In this document: piece by piece, positions 10,057-21,559 of the stretch
How positions within the stretch are numbered: the stretch's first letter is position 1
Layout: the number at the start of each line of letters is the position of its first letter
Origin: Ectobius pallidus
Lineage: Eukaryota; Arthropoda; Insecta; Blattodea; Ectobiidae
Length of the DNA stretch: 64,000 nt
Direction: 5' to 3'
NCBI GenBank assembly: GCA_964059195.1
Contig: CAXKWD010000007.1
Span: 25,679,023 to 25,743,022 of the forward strand
Position numbers and translations under genes: made by a program
The notes under the pieces: model-generated
Told to the model about the DNA's origin: nothing
Seen by the model: only the letters and a program-made list of their open reading frames with translations
Databases searched by the model: none

Positions 10057-11688
10057 GAAGTATTATAAGGTTAAATTAGGTATTAACCGAAAACCGGTAA
10101 CATATGCAGGAGAATTAGTACCATCAAACGCCCTGGACTGTAAACCCGTTTGTATAGGCTAGTGTATCTCTTAACTGGTAACAGTCATTTGAAAGCAATG
10201 CTGATGGAAATACATATGATAATAGTAATATGTGAGGTGGACAGAGACATGGACTATAATCACTGCCTTCTAGACTGTATTACTCGTATAATTCTCCAGA
10301 CGGCGGTGACTATAATTTTCAATAATGCACAAATAATATTGAAGAATCTTGTAATCACATGAAAGGCAAACACTGAAATATCACGTGAGTGTCACTTTGA
10401 ATTCAGAGTTACGTTGTGAATAGGTCTAACATGGCAAATATTACTAAAAATACAATATATCTGCTAGTAGGATGAGACATTAGCAGTGTCATGTAAGGTT
10501 TAAGGCATGGGTATTATAAAATTCTGTTTCATATTCGTCATGACTCACCTCCAATCAATGATGGTTCCTTTTCTGCTGTAGTCTTGTTTCTATCGTAATT
10601 AACCAAATTCATTAAAACTTAACGTTCTTTCAGTCAAGAAATGATTGGCCTTCAACTGCATTACTTTAAATATTTAGTATAAACTGTGATCAATAACCAT
10701 AGAAACTGTTAAATAAAGCCCCATAAAGGTGTATTATTAAATGCATAGTAACTACAGCAATGGACCTGCGTTTTAATATTCAAGCTATAAGTGGTGTCTG
10801 TCGAGACGACGTCTTGTAGTGCATGTTTAGCTGTGCAAGCATAGGCCTAATAAATTCATGTACATTTTATATTCACGAACATGATAAATCATCTTACGTG
10901 AGATTAAATTTTGTCTTTGTGATACGTTATTGAAATGGAAATAAAACCTCAAATAAAGACAATAAATACTGTGTTACTTAAAGATCTCCTGTGCTGAGCT
11001 CAAATTTATTTTTCTAAGTGTTTCTGTACTGTAACCATCGTCAAGAAATTAACTTTCATATGTAAAGTTCCCCACGTGACTTATGAAGAATAGCAATAGT
11101 CAAGACTGAAAGTACTGTCGGGAATATTTAAAAAAATTGCACAGGCTTATTTTAAGTCTTAAGTCTTGACATTGTTGTTCCTCAGTGATACATACAGAGT
11201 GTTAATGAATAACACCGAAATATTTTACCTACACATACAGAAGCAACTTTTATTAGGAGTGTTTTGTTCTGTGACGTAAAATGTGTATGCTGCAGGGCAT
11301 TAAAGTCATTACAATTTGGTACTCATAAGTCAATAATGAAGCGAAATAGGGTTAAGATTTTCATTAAATTGACTTCATGCCTTCTTAATGATCGATAAAA
11401 ACCTTATTCTTAATCATTCATTAACAGCTATATCATAATTTGGTTGTTCCGTAATCTGCAAAATTTACAGACTAGGCCTAATTACATTACTGGCCGCCAC
11501 TGCCTTAATTTTTTTTTTATTCATAACTTCAGACATTATAAAACCTCCGAAAATGTTCGACAGGGGTATGTTACACAAATAATAGCATTATTTAAGTGGC
11601 ATGAAAAACGCTTGTTTTGTTAGTATTTGCCCATTTAATTTATAACTGGAAAGAATGTCAAGTAATTATGTCATACAAAATAAGATTG
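10057..11688. other. Long non-coding stretch, nothing recognised
   Basis: About 1.6 kb without repeat partners in the window. The small frame at 10150-10362 has no family resemblance. TAGGCCTA occurs near 10846 and 11474. Confidence 0.5.
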
Positions 11689-11690
11689 AA

Positions 11691-11992
11691 CCGAGCGAGG
11701 TGACCGAGATGATAATGTATTGGACTCGCATTCGGGAGGTCCCAGGTTCAAATCCCGGGGCCGGTCAATTTGACATGGGTTTTATGGTTTCCCCGGCCAT
11801 AATGACAAATGTCGAATTTCATATTTACATACCATGAATCATCCTCACCATTACATCCTATGTCATATCCATTTAAATTAGCCTACTATCAGTTGAAATT
11901 TACTCCATTAAATACACCGACAGTAGAAACAATTGACAAGCAATAGTTCCATGGCCTACCCTACTGTACAGACACAGATCCCAAACTTCTGA
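11691..11992 (+). mobile_element. tRNA-derived SINE, family C, full-length copy
   Basis: The tRNA-like head includes TGGACTCGCATTCGGGAGG and a B box GGTTCAAATCC (11745-11755). The body, from GGTCAATTTGACATGGG to CCTACCCTACTGTACAGACA, is repeated in reverse at 57190-57737, which sets the 3' end near 11992. Relative to that copy, this one has TTAGCCTACTATC where the other has TTAATATC. Confidence 0.82.
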
Positions 11993-11994
11993 TA

Positions 11995-12478
11995 TAGTCT
12001 CGAAGCTAAAAGGAGTATAAACATAGTTGAAAAAAATAAGGTCGTTCATCATTTGATTCGTGCAGACTAAGATGGGTCTTTCTTCTCTATAACCCTCCAA
12101 ATTCTAATTTTTCAGGTATATATATATGTAAAAAATATGTAAAAAAATAGATTTATCAACTATTTGCACGAAAACTGTGGAACATGAGAAATACTAGGCA
12201 CTACTGCTAATATGAACAGCAATATATGTATTTTTTTTAAGTGAAACTTCTTCAGCAGCGCTAAGAGTAAATCGAGAGCTAACCCAAATTTGCGTTACGA
12301 AAAAAATCGTCACGAAATTGTTACACATAAAATCGTCACGAAATTAGTGAGGCTGTGACGGAACGGACTGTAGAGAAAACAATCAACTCAAAGATCAGGC
12401 TTATCCAAAATTTAAAAAATCCAAAATTCCAAAATAAAATAAAAAATAAAAATAAAAAATCCAAAATAAAAAAAATTA
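11995..12478. other. AT-rich spacer with simple A-rich tract
   Basis: Contains an imperfect direct repeat, AATCGTCACGAAATT (about 12306 and 12332), and an A-rich stretch of AAAATAAAAAT type at 12410-12475. No gene is seen. Confidence 0.5.
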
Positions 12479-12480
12479 CG

Positions 12481-12600
12481 GGAGCGCGCGGGGGAAAGGT
12501 ATCAGTCGGTAAGGCACTGGCTTCTGCTTCTCAAATTCGCGAGTTCGATCCCGACCAAGATCGATGGCATGTAGACGTCACAGTCCCGTGACTATGTTTG
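12481..12600 (+). mobile_element. tRNA-like SINE head
   Basis: TATCAGTCGGTAAGGCACTGG resembles a tRNA D-arm / A box, and GAGTTCGATCCCGACC (12541-12556) carries a B box. A T-rich ATTT tail follows at 12608. It is preceded directly by an A-rich tract. No anticodon arm or acceptor pairing is convincing, so I call it a SINE rather than a tRNA gene. Confidence 0.55.
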
Positions 12601-12829
12601 AATCTTATTTATTTATTTTTATATAGGCTATTGACAACAAAAAAGGTATATTATTCAATTACAATGATCTCTCGTATTACAATATTCTTAAAATACTAAT
12701 ACTGAATTTTAATTTTAATATGAAGAACAGATCTTCAAATACAAAAAATATAGTAGCCTAAGTTATAATACTTAAGGAAGGACTTTTAAGAATAAAAGAA
12801 TAAATAAAAAGTAACGAGGAGCTTCAATT

Positions 12830-13080
12830 CGCTCGCCTCTCATCATAATTTCCTCACCCGTTCACGACATGACGTAACACTATCAGTACCATCCCATCGC
12901 ACAGCTCTTTACTCGTCTTCGTTCACCATTTCTGCAACACGATTATGGAACTCTCTGCCTGTGAATTTCAGGGACTGTCAAAATCCCGGACAATTCAAAT
13001 GTAAACTGTTTGAATACCTAAAGGTTGACGCTCACTTGCCCGAGCAGACCGAGCAGAAATCAGCAGCCGTCCGTCTTCCG
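12830..13080 (+). mobile_element. Non-LTR retrotransposon, C-terminal ORF2 remnant
   Basis: One plus-strand frame over about 12904-13020 reads SSSFTISATRLWNSLPVNFR and then a short basic end. The SF-T...A-RLWNSLP signature is the conserved C-terminal block of CR1/Jockey-type LINE ORF2 proteins. Upstream frames are full of stops. A LINE-type 3' end lies downstream at 13378-13447, so both may belong to one copy, with a SINE fragment between. Confidence 0.65.
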
Positions 13081-13084
13081 CGGC

Positions 13085-13230
13085 AGTTCTCTAACAAGAA
13101 ATGAGTGCCAGGAGCAATCCTGAGGGTAAAGGCGGTCGGTGCGTAGAGCTGACAACCTTACCACCTTCATGTGCCGAATGTCCAAAATCTGGAACCCTCT
13201 GGGCCTCCATGGCCTGTATAGGGGTCACTC

Positions 13231-13240
<10 letters not shown>
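13085..13240 (+). mobile_element. SINE family A, 3' half
   Basis: AGGAGCAATCCTGAGGGTAAAG, TGCCGAATGTCCAAAATCTGG and GGCCTCCATGGCCTGTATAG match the body of the SINE at 2820-2990. The tRNA-like head is missing. It runs straight into an ATT microsatellite. Confidence 0.85.
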
Positions 13241-13267
<27 letters not shown>

Positions 13268-13282
13268 GTTATTATTATTGTT
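13231..13282 (+). repeat. (ATT)n microsatellite
   Basis: About 17 mostly perfect TTA/ATT triplets. It forms the SINE tail and gives a meaningless poly-Leu frame. Confidence 0.9.
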
Positions 13283-13374
13283 GTCATTTAGTATCTTTAA
13301 TGCTAGTACTTTTTATTTTTTCTTACTGTAATTTTTTTTGTATTTTTATAGGCCTAGTTATATTGTAATTGTAG

Positions 13375-13450
13375 TTTTGGAATCCTGGTAAAGGGGAAGA
13401 GAAGACCTGATGGTCTTATCTCTACCAGGTTAAATAAATAAATAAAAATA
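13375..13450 (+). mobile_element. LINE 3' terminus with hairpin
   Basis: TGGTAAAGGGGAAGAGAAGACC, TGAT, GGTCTTATCTCTACCAGG followed by (AAAT)n. The stem AGAAGACC/GGTCTTATCT and the outer CCTGGTA/TACCAGG pair. The same architecture with changed stem bases occurs at 14588-14640. Hairpins of this kind at LINE 3' ends are recognised by the reverse transcriptase in several families. Confidence 0.65.
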
Positions 13451-13454
13451 TTTA

Positions 13455-14580
13455 GTTATCATTTACATAATTTAGGTCTACATAATGAATCAGTTATTTT
13501 CCTGGCATGAAAAAGAGCAAAGACGAAAAAGTTCTGATAATATTCGTTTCTTCAAGATTTAATCCCTTCAAAGTTTCAGATCATTATAGAACTGGAAATC
13601 AAAGCTTGAAAAGTTTGTATAGGGAAGCAAAGTTACATTATAGCCTGCGGCTAAGTTTAGTACTGTGAACCTTTATCGCCGTCACATTTCCGACCGTAGG
13701 CGTGCTTTTCTGCTTTCCACACTAAAAAGCAAATGTATAAAGCACTCATTAATAGATTAAGTGTCTCCATAAAAGTAGAAAGCTTAGAGTACCTAAGTTT
13801 TATGACTCGTACAGGATATACCGAAGTTATTCCCAGCCCCTCAAGGGTAATGGTGTGCATTTAGTTTTGTTTCTGAGGAAGAAGATTAATTTCTGGTGTA
13901 ATTACTGAGAAGGATTATTTTGCAGCTTTTAGGAGGTCTTTGTCTCCACACCGTTCCAATGAAATGCCTATGAAATGGTGCGAAAATTAATTCATTGGCT
14001 ATTTATTTTTAGTAGTAACCTCGAGTGCTCATGTGATTTTCAAATGTTGGCAATATTGCTCTCAAGTTACATGGCATCACCATACATGTAATGTATATTA
14101 AATCAAAATATAATATGTTATATTATATTAAAATTGGCAACATTAGCCTACATCATCATCTTATAGCCATCACCCGCACCTGAGAACTCCCTTCCGCCGG
14201 ACATCAGGGGTCAAAGTCAATCAAGTATCTCGCTGATAACTAGAATGAATGTCTCTTTATCTAGCCTAGGTAAATTTATATTGTACACGATTTTCATAGC
14301 ACTTAGCCTATATTGCTTCTATTTGTTAATTTCTTAGCTTTAAGTTTCAATTTGAGTGTGTATTATAGTATAATATTATAATTATACACACATCCAATTA
14401 TATTATAATTCTTTAATTCATTGTGTTTTCTCGGCATATTATTGGACGCATTATTGTCTTATGTTTTAATATAGGTAGTTCAATATTGTATTATTATTAT
14501 TCTATTTTTAGCATTTTGTGTTATTATGTATGTAATCTATTGTATTCGTTTTTTGTAGATTCCTTTTAATTTATTTTGTA
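13455..14580. other. Non-coding stretch, possible degraded LINE 3' UTR
   Basis: No clear coding. The right part (about 14160 onward) leads into the LINE terminus at 14588 and may be its 3' untranslated region. It includes ACCTGAGAACTCCCTTCCG near 14178, which I cannot assign. Confidence 0.4.
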
Positions 14581-14585
14581 TTTAT

Positions 14586-14641
14586 CCTTGCTGAGTGGAA
14601 GATAAGGCCCTATGGCCTTAACTCTGCCAGGCAAAATAAAA

Positions 14642-14702
<61 letters not shown>
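14586..14702 (+). mobile_element. LINE 3' terminus with hairpin and (ATT)n tail
   Basis: CCTTGCTGAGTGGAAGATAAGGCC, CTAT, GGCCTTAACTCTGCCAGG, then AAAATAAAACATT and about 20 ATT triplets (14643-14701). The stem AAGGCC/GGCCTT replaces AAGACC/GGTCTT of the 13.4-kb copy, so the pairing is kept. Confidence 0.7.
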
Positions 14703-14704
<2 letters not shown>

Positions 14705-15478
14705 AGAGATTAGGCTGTTCCAGTCGCATATGTGATGGAATAAGTGGGATAACTAGAATATTAACTGAACGAAATTACAAGAAATGTCTCACACCTAATA
14801 ATAATTGTTTATTATAATTGTGATATAATAATTGTTTATTTTTAATAGAGTACCCTATTTAAATATTATAATAATATGCTTAGTAAGCAATTCATTAGCA
14901 GTAATATAATAAATACCCTTCACAAACTATAAATCACAATGTATTACATCGATAGCATCAGAATTTGTTAAAACCCAGTAGGCCTATTATATAGTTCCCA
15001 AAGCCCTATGTGAACACTGTTGTTTTTACTGAACTGCATTTTCATTATTTCAGTATAATATTCTCAGAGATTATATAAATTTTCAAGGGAAGGAGTGATT
15101 TGTTGTAATTTTAATGTTGACCGCATTACTTTCTGGGCTGAACTGGGTATGTGTGCAAAATTTCATGCAATAGAAATGCTCAAGAAATGTAGATCTGTAT
15201 AGGGAACATACATACCCACATGCACACTTTCGATTTCATATATTAGATTTATAAAATAAGTGGTAAAAATATATTTTATTTTTTTAGTAGGTTATGTTTG
15301 CGAAACAAGCCCATACCGGCGAATATTTTTAGTCAGCCGTTAATATTTTAGAAATAATAATTTTATTACGCACCGTTGGTTTACATAAGTATTTTGTTCA
15401 ACTAAAAGGCCATTTATAAAGAAAAATTAGTTTTGACAGAAATAAATTTTCAGATAAATAAAAAAAGACATAGGCTAA
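14703..15478. other. AT-rich spacer with a short dispersed repeat
   Basis: GGAATAAGTGGGATAACTAG followed by AACGAAATTACAAGAAATG (14737-14785) is shared with 56232-56275, so it is a low-copy dispersed repeat. The rest is not recognised. Confidence 0.5.
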
Positions 15479-15479
15479 G

Positions 15480-15775
15480 ACCACCTGCGTGATCTCATGA
15501 TATTGTCGCTGGCTACGGATCCGCAGGCCAGGGTTCGATCCCGGCACCTCTTCGGGTTTTTCTGAGGTAGGGTGGTTTGAAACGGGGTGCACTCAGCCTC
15601 GTGATTCAAACTGAGGAGCTACTTCATTAAGAATCAGCGGCTCCAATCACGGAAACCATCATTAACGGCCGTGCTAATCATATGCTCCCAATCCCGCCAT
15701 TTGCCTATAGTAGAGGACGCAGCGGTCTAATGGTAGGCCTAGTCCGTTCAGCGATGCAGCCCCACAGAGTTAAGT
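15480..15775 (+). mobile_element. tRNA-derived SINE, family B, copy 1
   Basis: B box GGTTCGATCCC at about 15531 in a tRNA-like head, then GGTTTTTCTGAGGTAGGG and a body shared with 16185-16475 and with the split copy at 25289/25935. The body covers ACTCAGCCTCGTGATTCAAA, CTGAGGAGCTACT, GCCATTTGCCTATAGTAGA and a GATGCAGCC end. Confidence 0.85.
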
Positions 15776-16184
15776 TTTATTTGTTATTTAGACTGTACAG
15801 TTTTGTGGTTAAATGTGTTAAGTGCAAATTTGGATGCTCCTAAGGCATATCATCAATATGTAAAAATGGAACAAGTTAAAAAAATTATAGCTTACTACGG
15901 TTTCTGCAAGGGCAAAATGTGGTAAAGTTACGTTTGTTGGGTGCACATTCGTGATAATAATTAAATTGGATTTACTAAAAATTGGTATGTATCGCATGTG
16001 TGCATGAAGCCACTGAAATGTTTGAACTACGGTCAAACCAACAGAAGAAGATGAATATTCTGTAAAATAACATTTTTTTTCCTACAATTTCGTTGTACTG
16101 TATTAGACATATTTTCTCACAGGGTCAGAACATAAACAATGTAAAATTCATAGGATGGATTTCAACAAGTTATATACGAAAATG

Positions 16185-16475
16185 TTAGCGTCGCTGTCTA
16201 CAGATCCGTCGGCCCGGGTTCGATCCCTGGTACCTCCTCTGATTTTTCTGAGGTAGGGAGGTCTGGAACGGGGTGTATTCAGCCTCGTAATTCAAATTGA
16301 GGAGCTACTGGATAGAGAAGTAGCGGCTCCGGTCATGGAAACCACCGTTAACGGCAGCGGATGTCGGCATGCTGACCACATGCCCCCAGTCCTGCCATCT
16401 GCCTATGGTAGATGATGCAGCGATCGGTTTGGTAGGCCTTGTCACTTCAGGGATGTAGAGCCACGCATTTTTAAT
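16185..16475 (+). mobile_element. tRNA-derived SINE, family B, copy 2
   Basis: Head TTAGCGTCGCTGTCTACAGA with B box GGGTTCGATCCC. The body matches copy 1 throughout, ending GGGATGTAGAGCCACGC. It lies only 0.4 kb from copy 1 in the same orientation. Confidence 0.85.
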
Positions 16476-16479
16476 ACAA

Positions 16480-18130
16480 AAATGTTTCTTTATTTATGTT
16501 TATACGGTTTCGTTTTGAATTTATTTAAGATGCGTTAAAACGGGCTTTGGTAAAATGCATACAATTGGTAGATGGACATAATAGAGGCTGAAGAACTTAT
16601 CCCTGCTAATTACAGTATTTCAACGGATTCATTTGGTCTGTTCTGTTTCTGGGTAGAAATGTATATTTTAGCAAACATATATATATTTTTTTTTAGTTTA
16701 GTTGCACCATTTTCTACTAGGATACAAGAGTCAATAGTCAACGGAAATTTTCTAAAATAGAAATGATGATCTCTGCTAAAAATCTGATGTACAAATGGTA
16801 CTTTCCCTAGTTTAACAAATCCGATAACAATTAATTCATTCTGAACTGAGCCAAGCCATACAACCAGTCCTAGCTTTGCGTTAATGCTTGAGATGCAATT
16901 AAAACTATTTTACGTGAGGTGGAATTTGGCATGATTGAAAGTTGTCATTGATAACACTACATTACCACTCCTCTCACGAGCGTGCCGTACTTCAAGGCGA
17001 CTTCTCTAGCATTGGCGGCCATTGCACGACACGCCAAATGCTCCTCATAACCTTAGAATGTTTCCTATCTGCTAACGTTCTAATGACCTCATCTGGTACA
17101 TCATAATAATTATGTAGCCCTAATGCTAACTAAATTATTATTTAATAGCTCTTGACGAAAAAATGCATGATATCCAGGAAGTTTCTGTTGACAAATGTGC
17201 TGTGATTCCGGGAGTAGTTTTGTGTAAATAAACATAAATAGCATATAACATAATGTAATATTATTATAAAAATTAGTATGTTGCTTCTGCTGATGTGGTA
17301 AATATTCAGTAATATTGGAAAGCAAGCCATTTGTACATTCTGTGTAGAAATTCGTTCATTTTATTCGTGAAATAATCATGTAAGTGGAAGACTTTTTTTT
17401 TCACAAACATTATCAGCCCGATTGTGGTGGCATTGAAGCCTATGATAAAAATAAATAAATAATTAGTTTTGCTCTACGTACAATGAGGCAATGGCAAGTG
17501 TTGTGTATGAATCAGTGTGAATCATACCGATCTCTGGATATGGATGATATATCCTTGCCAGGGACAATTTATTTCCCACTTGTTAAATAAATTTAAATAC
17601 ATTATATGTTAAATTTACATAAATATATAATAATCCATACACTTATAGGCTAGTCTACATTGATATAAAATTTAATTTTTTTTTGTGACACAGGAAAACC
17701 ACTAAACCCGCCGGTACATCACTTATTTCTTCTCCTCGACTGATGTATGGAAGTCTCATATTTTATTACATATCAATTTCATTCCTTGAATTTTATCAAT
17801 TTTTAGTGAATTTAATATGGACTTGGTTAAACTTTTATAAATTTTTAATTCACATAACCAAAAACATAGTAGTGAGTGTTAGTAAAAAGTAAATAGCAGT
17901 AAAAGAGTTGAACTAAATTCATATTTGTTTTCAGCTTGCAGGATAAAAAACCCAATTTTTATGATAAATAACTAAACCAATAAGACGTATTTTTTTTAAG
18001 AAGTCGTGTTTTAATAAATTAACAATATGTTAGACCTGGAAGGCATGGTATGCATATTTAATATTATTTTTTATTCTGTTAGAGACCCCTTCTGGTATAA
18101 TCACAGATCGTACACTGGACTGAATGTTTT
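16480..18130. other. Long non-coding stretch, nothing recognised
   Basis: About 1.65 kb, AT-rich, no repeat partner in the window. A 62-codon frame at 16572-16760 has a hydrophobic stretch but no homologue that I recognise. Confidence 0.5.
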
Positions 18131-18133
18131 ATA

Positions 18134-18807
18134 CGAGGCCCGTCCATAAAGTAAGTTTCCCTGGGGCCGTTTACAGAAACAAACCACAACTTCAAGGAAA
18201 TATTTATTGCAACAGACACAGCCAATATTCAGCTTTTTTTCAACATATTCGCCACCGGAATTGAAACATATATCTTAACCGTGGCACCAACTTTTCAACA
18301 CCTGTGTCGTAGAAGTGATTTGAACCAGGAATTTGAACCACTGTGTGACAAACATCTCTTCTCTGCCATTCTCTGTCATTCCCTACCATTTATTTAGGTG
18401 TAGGAAAAGATGGAAATCACTGGGAGCGAAGTCCGGGCTGTAGGGTGGATGTTTAAACACCTCCTAGCAAGTCTTCTGCAGAAGTTCGGCTGGAAGGTGT
18501 TTAAACATTCACCCTAAAGCCCGGACTCCCAGTGATTTCCATCTTTTCCTACACCTCACGAAATGACAGAGAATGACAGAGAGGCGAAGGTGGTTGTCAC
18601 ACGGTGGTTCAAATCCCAGGCTGCTACTTTTACGACACAGGTATTCAAAAGTTGGTGCCATGGTAAGACAAATGTTTCAATTCCGGTGGTGAGTATGTTG
18701 AAAAATAGCTGAAGTCTGGGTGTTTCTTTTGCAATAAATATTTCCTTGAAATTGTGGTTTGTTTCTGTAAACGGCCTCAGGGAAACATACTTTATGGACG
18801 CGCCTCG
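18134..18807. mobile_element. Palindromic mariner-derived foldback element (674 bp)
   Basis: The whole element is a near-perfect inverted repeat around 18470. It runs from CGAGGCCCGTCCATAAAGTA to TACTTTATGGACGCGCCTCG and is flanked by TA on both sides (18132-18133 and 18808-18809). Each arm, read outward, encodes the mariner transposase C terminus. PYSPDFAPSDFHLF, the block around the last catalytic acid, can be read in the left arm on the minus strand. The right arm has LVPR-YDKC-like remnants (KSWCHGKTN) in the plus direction. It is therefore two mariner 3' ends joined tail to tail. No intact transposase remains. Confidence 0.88.
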
Positions 18808-18811
18808 TATT

Positions 18812-20095
18812 TAACAGCTCCGCACAACATAATATGCATTATAATACCATTTCAATTTAACTAGGTTTTATTAGATAAACTTGGTGCAGCTGTATCACAG
18901 ATAGTTAACACAGTAGGCATTGGAAGCGAAGGAAAGCCATTGCAGAAATTGATCGCATGATGAAATGCAGTTGTACAACTTGCACTGACCAAATGCAGTT
19001 GTTGTGGAATCCGGAAGGAAGTTGAAATAGAAGGCCGGTACAATAGAATACTGTTTTTAACTGCACTAAACAAACAAATGAACAAAAAATAACTCGCTTG
19101 TGTGTGACCGCATTGATGATGGGACTTCCCACTGATCAAGAATGCTAATGCGTATAAGCAGTAAAACCGTGCAAAAATAGTGCGCATTCAACATTCCCTT
19201 CCCCCACCCAAAAAATATAGGCCTAGCCTTTTCTAAACTAATACAAAGCCTACAGCAGTACATAAGCAGTGAAAGGTAGGATTTATTTACCGGCTTCTAA
19301 CATAGAATGCTTGCTATCCGTCGTTTGCACGAACTCAGGTTTAATTTAAGTCTTTCTTGTTCTGAGGCAACTGAATAGCACTCCCCGCAATACGGTCCCT
19401 TATTCTATACCAAAAAGTAAAGTGAGAAAATGATATTCTCCATGCCCAAGGTAGAGAAAGTGATTGCAATACGCGAGATTTTTTTTTTTTACTTGAATTT
19501 CTGTCACTGTTAACAATCTATACGAATTCTAACGATATAATCTCAGATTTGATCGATTTCGTTAAATCCCAATATTATGCAATTCCCAAACCAGCTGTGT
19601 ACACTGCAAAAATTAGTGATGTCATGGAAATTGCACATTGGCTTAATTCCCATGCACTCTGAATTCCATGTGGTGAGTTCAGTTATTAATTAGGGCCCGG
19701 ATTTCAATGATTTTGCATTTCCCCCCCGAAATTATTGTGATAGATCTACTTAATTGAAAATAGGCCTCACTCATGCGAATGAAATTAAACGAATTTTGTA
19801 AGTCATTTTTCTGCATCTCTATAGTTTTATTTAAAAAAATCATTTTTAATTATGTAGGCGCAATTTAAGGCTCGTTTTAAAGAGAAATACAAAGGTTTTT
19901 GTCATTTCTAGCTCCTTTTAATGAATTATTATGAGTCAGTTATAAAATTTAGTTTGCCTATTGGCAAGGATTCGAGGAATTCTGTGGATATAAATCAATT
20001 TGTCGATCGCTTCGATTTTGTTAACCCGCTCTGCTTGATTCATTTGTTTATAACATTACGACACGCGGAGATCTGATTTTTGACATAGGTGGACA
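18812..20095. other. Spacer with weak family A relatives
   Basis: 19240-19260 (CTAATACAAAGCCTACAGC) recurs at 26988-27010, and 19436-19460 (TCTCCATGCCCAAGGTAGAG) resembles the TCTATGTCCAGGGTAGAG block of family A. I read this as an old, diverged relative. The minus-strand frames at 18861-19187 show no family resemblance. Confidence 0.4.
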
Positions 20096-20099
20096 GAGG

Positions 20100-20775
20100 G
20101 ATTTGGGAAAACATTGATTGATTTGAATGAAACTCGCTATGCTGTTTTTTTTGGGGGGGGGCAAGGCTAGGGATGTCGAATCTGAGGTCTTTTCTCCTTG
20201 GGAGCGAACTTTAATCATGAAATGCACGTCGAAGCCGGGTTTTAGCTTTTTACCAATCTTTTTTTAATGCATGATTTGAGTGAATGAATGTGTTGATATT
20301 GTTTAATAATTTCGAATCTCTTATGCCCATATGGCCGCACAAGACTCGTTTCATTCATTTAATTATATTTTATATTTACTACATAGGCGTAACCAGGCCT
20401 ACAAAATTATAAAAATTAAGATGCACAATAACGAGTTTTAAGCTTTCCACGCTTTAAACTCATATTAAGTAATTTATAAGCAGATTTTTAAAAAAGGTGA
20501 TATATCACATTAATGAAATAAATAGTACAATTTTATCTTTTTTAATCAATGGGGGGGGGGTTCAAACCCCAAAACCCCCCTCGTTACGCCTATGATTTAC
20601 TACGTAAAACAGTATAATTAATAATTAAATTATGTAATCCATGCAATTGGGTAAAAAGATGTTAGTGTTAATAAATAAACAGTTCTAATTATTTTTATGT
20701 TAAATAAATTATTTAAATAAAACACTTTTCAGTTGAGTAAATAATCGCAGGCAAAGCCGCGGGAATTTCTAGTAA
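20100..20775 (-). mobile_element. Repeat family H, reversed copy, interrupted by a hAT MITE
   Basis: The reverse complement shows the H head at the right end (ACTAGAAATTCCCGCGG then CTTTGCCTGCGATTATTT). It also shows H body blocks, for example GACCTCAGATTCGA and the GCGAGTTTCATTCAAATCAA region, near 20120-20200. The hAT element at 20382-20594 is inserted in it. Confidence 0.65.
20382..20594. mobile_element. hAT-type MITE D, copy 1 (213 bp)
   Basis: Ends are CATAGGCGTAACCAGGC and CTCGTTACGCCTATG (12-bp perfect terminal inverted repeat). The perfect 8-bp target duplication ATTTACTA lies at 20374-20381 and 20595-20602. A second copy is at 57386-57659. Runs of ten G and blocks of C near the right end are a family feature. 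The 8-bp duplication supports hAT; there is no coding. Confidence 0.92.
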
Positions 20776-20988
20776 TTGACATCTGAACAAATAGGCCTAT
20801 TAAAGATGACTTAAAGAAAATTTCACTCTTTTTTTCTGACGACATGAAATATTTATGATAAATGTTTCTTATTCAAGTTGGAAATTTGCAAAGTAGAGTT
20901 TTCGGTGGTCCCTCAAATGTAAGGAACATGACAGGGCTGGGCGAACGAAATGTAGTTGCCGGGTCTTGATTGATTTTTCCTGCCTCAC

Positions 20989-21146
20989 CCTGGCCACCTT
21001 CAAGTGTGTCATTGCATTCTGTTATAGGATAAAACTCGTTCGCCTGTGACATGAAATAACACAGCAATTTATTACACCTTCTATCTCCGTACACCCTCGC
21101 GTCCTGTATATAATGCTTTCCTGGTAGGTGCAGTTCTTTGGCATCT
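20989..21146 (-). CDS. Possible internal exon of an unknown host gene
   Basis: On the minus strand an acceptor-like site (TACTAAC branch-point consensus about 20 bases before TTTCAG) precedes a 158-bp open segment. It ends at CCAGG|GTGAGG, a good donor. The encoded 52 residues begin DAKELHLPGKHYIQDARVYG and include a pair of Cys residues and TECNDTLEGGQ. Start and end phases match (one base left over at each side). The frame stays open to 20873 beyond the donor. I do not recognise the protein. A chance open frame with fortuitous splice motifs is the main alternative. Confidence 0.3.
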
Positions 21147-21559
21147 CTGAAATACATTTTGTAGGTTAGTAGAAAGTACTTTCGACACGTATTTTTCTTC
21201 TTAATTTTATTAATGTCAATGAAAGGGATTTATGAGCCTATACTCATTAACATAGCCCGTATAAATACAATTTGACTATAGTGACAAATACAAACCGTGA
21301 TCTAATTGGCTAAACATTGCACAAAGAAATATAGTTCCACTTCTTTAAAGAAACAATTAAAATAGTTTACTCAAATGTATATTCGTTCCAAAACAAGCTA
21401 TTAATGTTATCTTTATGTAATTTTAAAAAGGGTTATCTGTTAAATTATGAGAGACAATTCAGTGTAACTGCCGGTATTAAATAAATTACATTAACTTCAT
21501 CTATTCCATACCTAATAGACCAAATTTTCTGTCTGTGTAGTCTATATGTTTTCTTTTTT

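Noticed and set aside
12490..12556. tRNA gene
   Set aside because: A- and B-box-like sequences are present but acceptor and anticodon stems do not pair convincingly; it is treated as a SINE head. The same holds for 2700, 11691, 15480, 16185, 38384 and 59812.
18861..19263. Three overlapping minus-strand frames as a gene
   Set aside because: They overlap in different frames with no recognisable motif or splice context.
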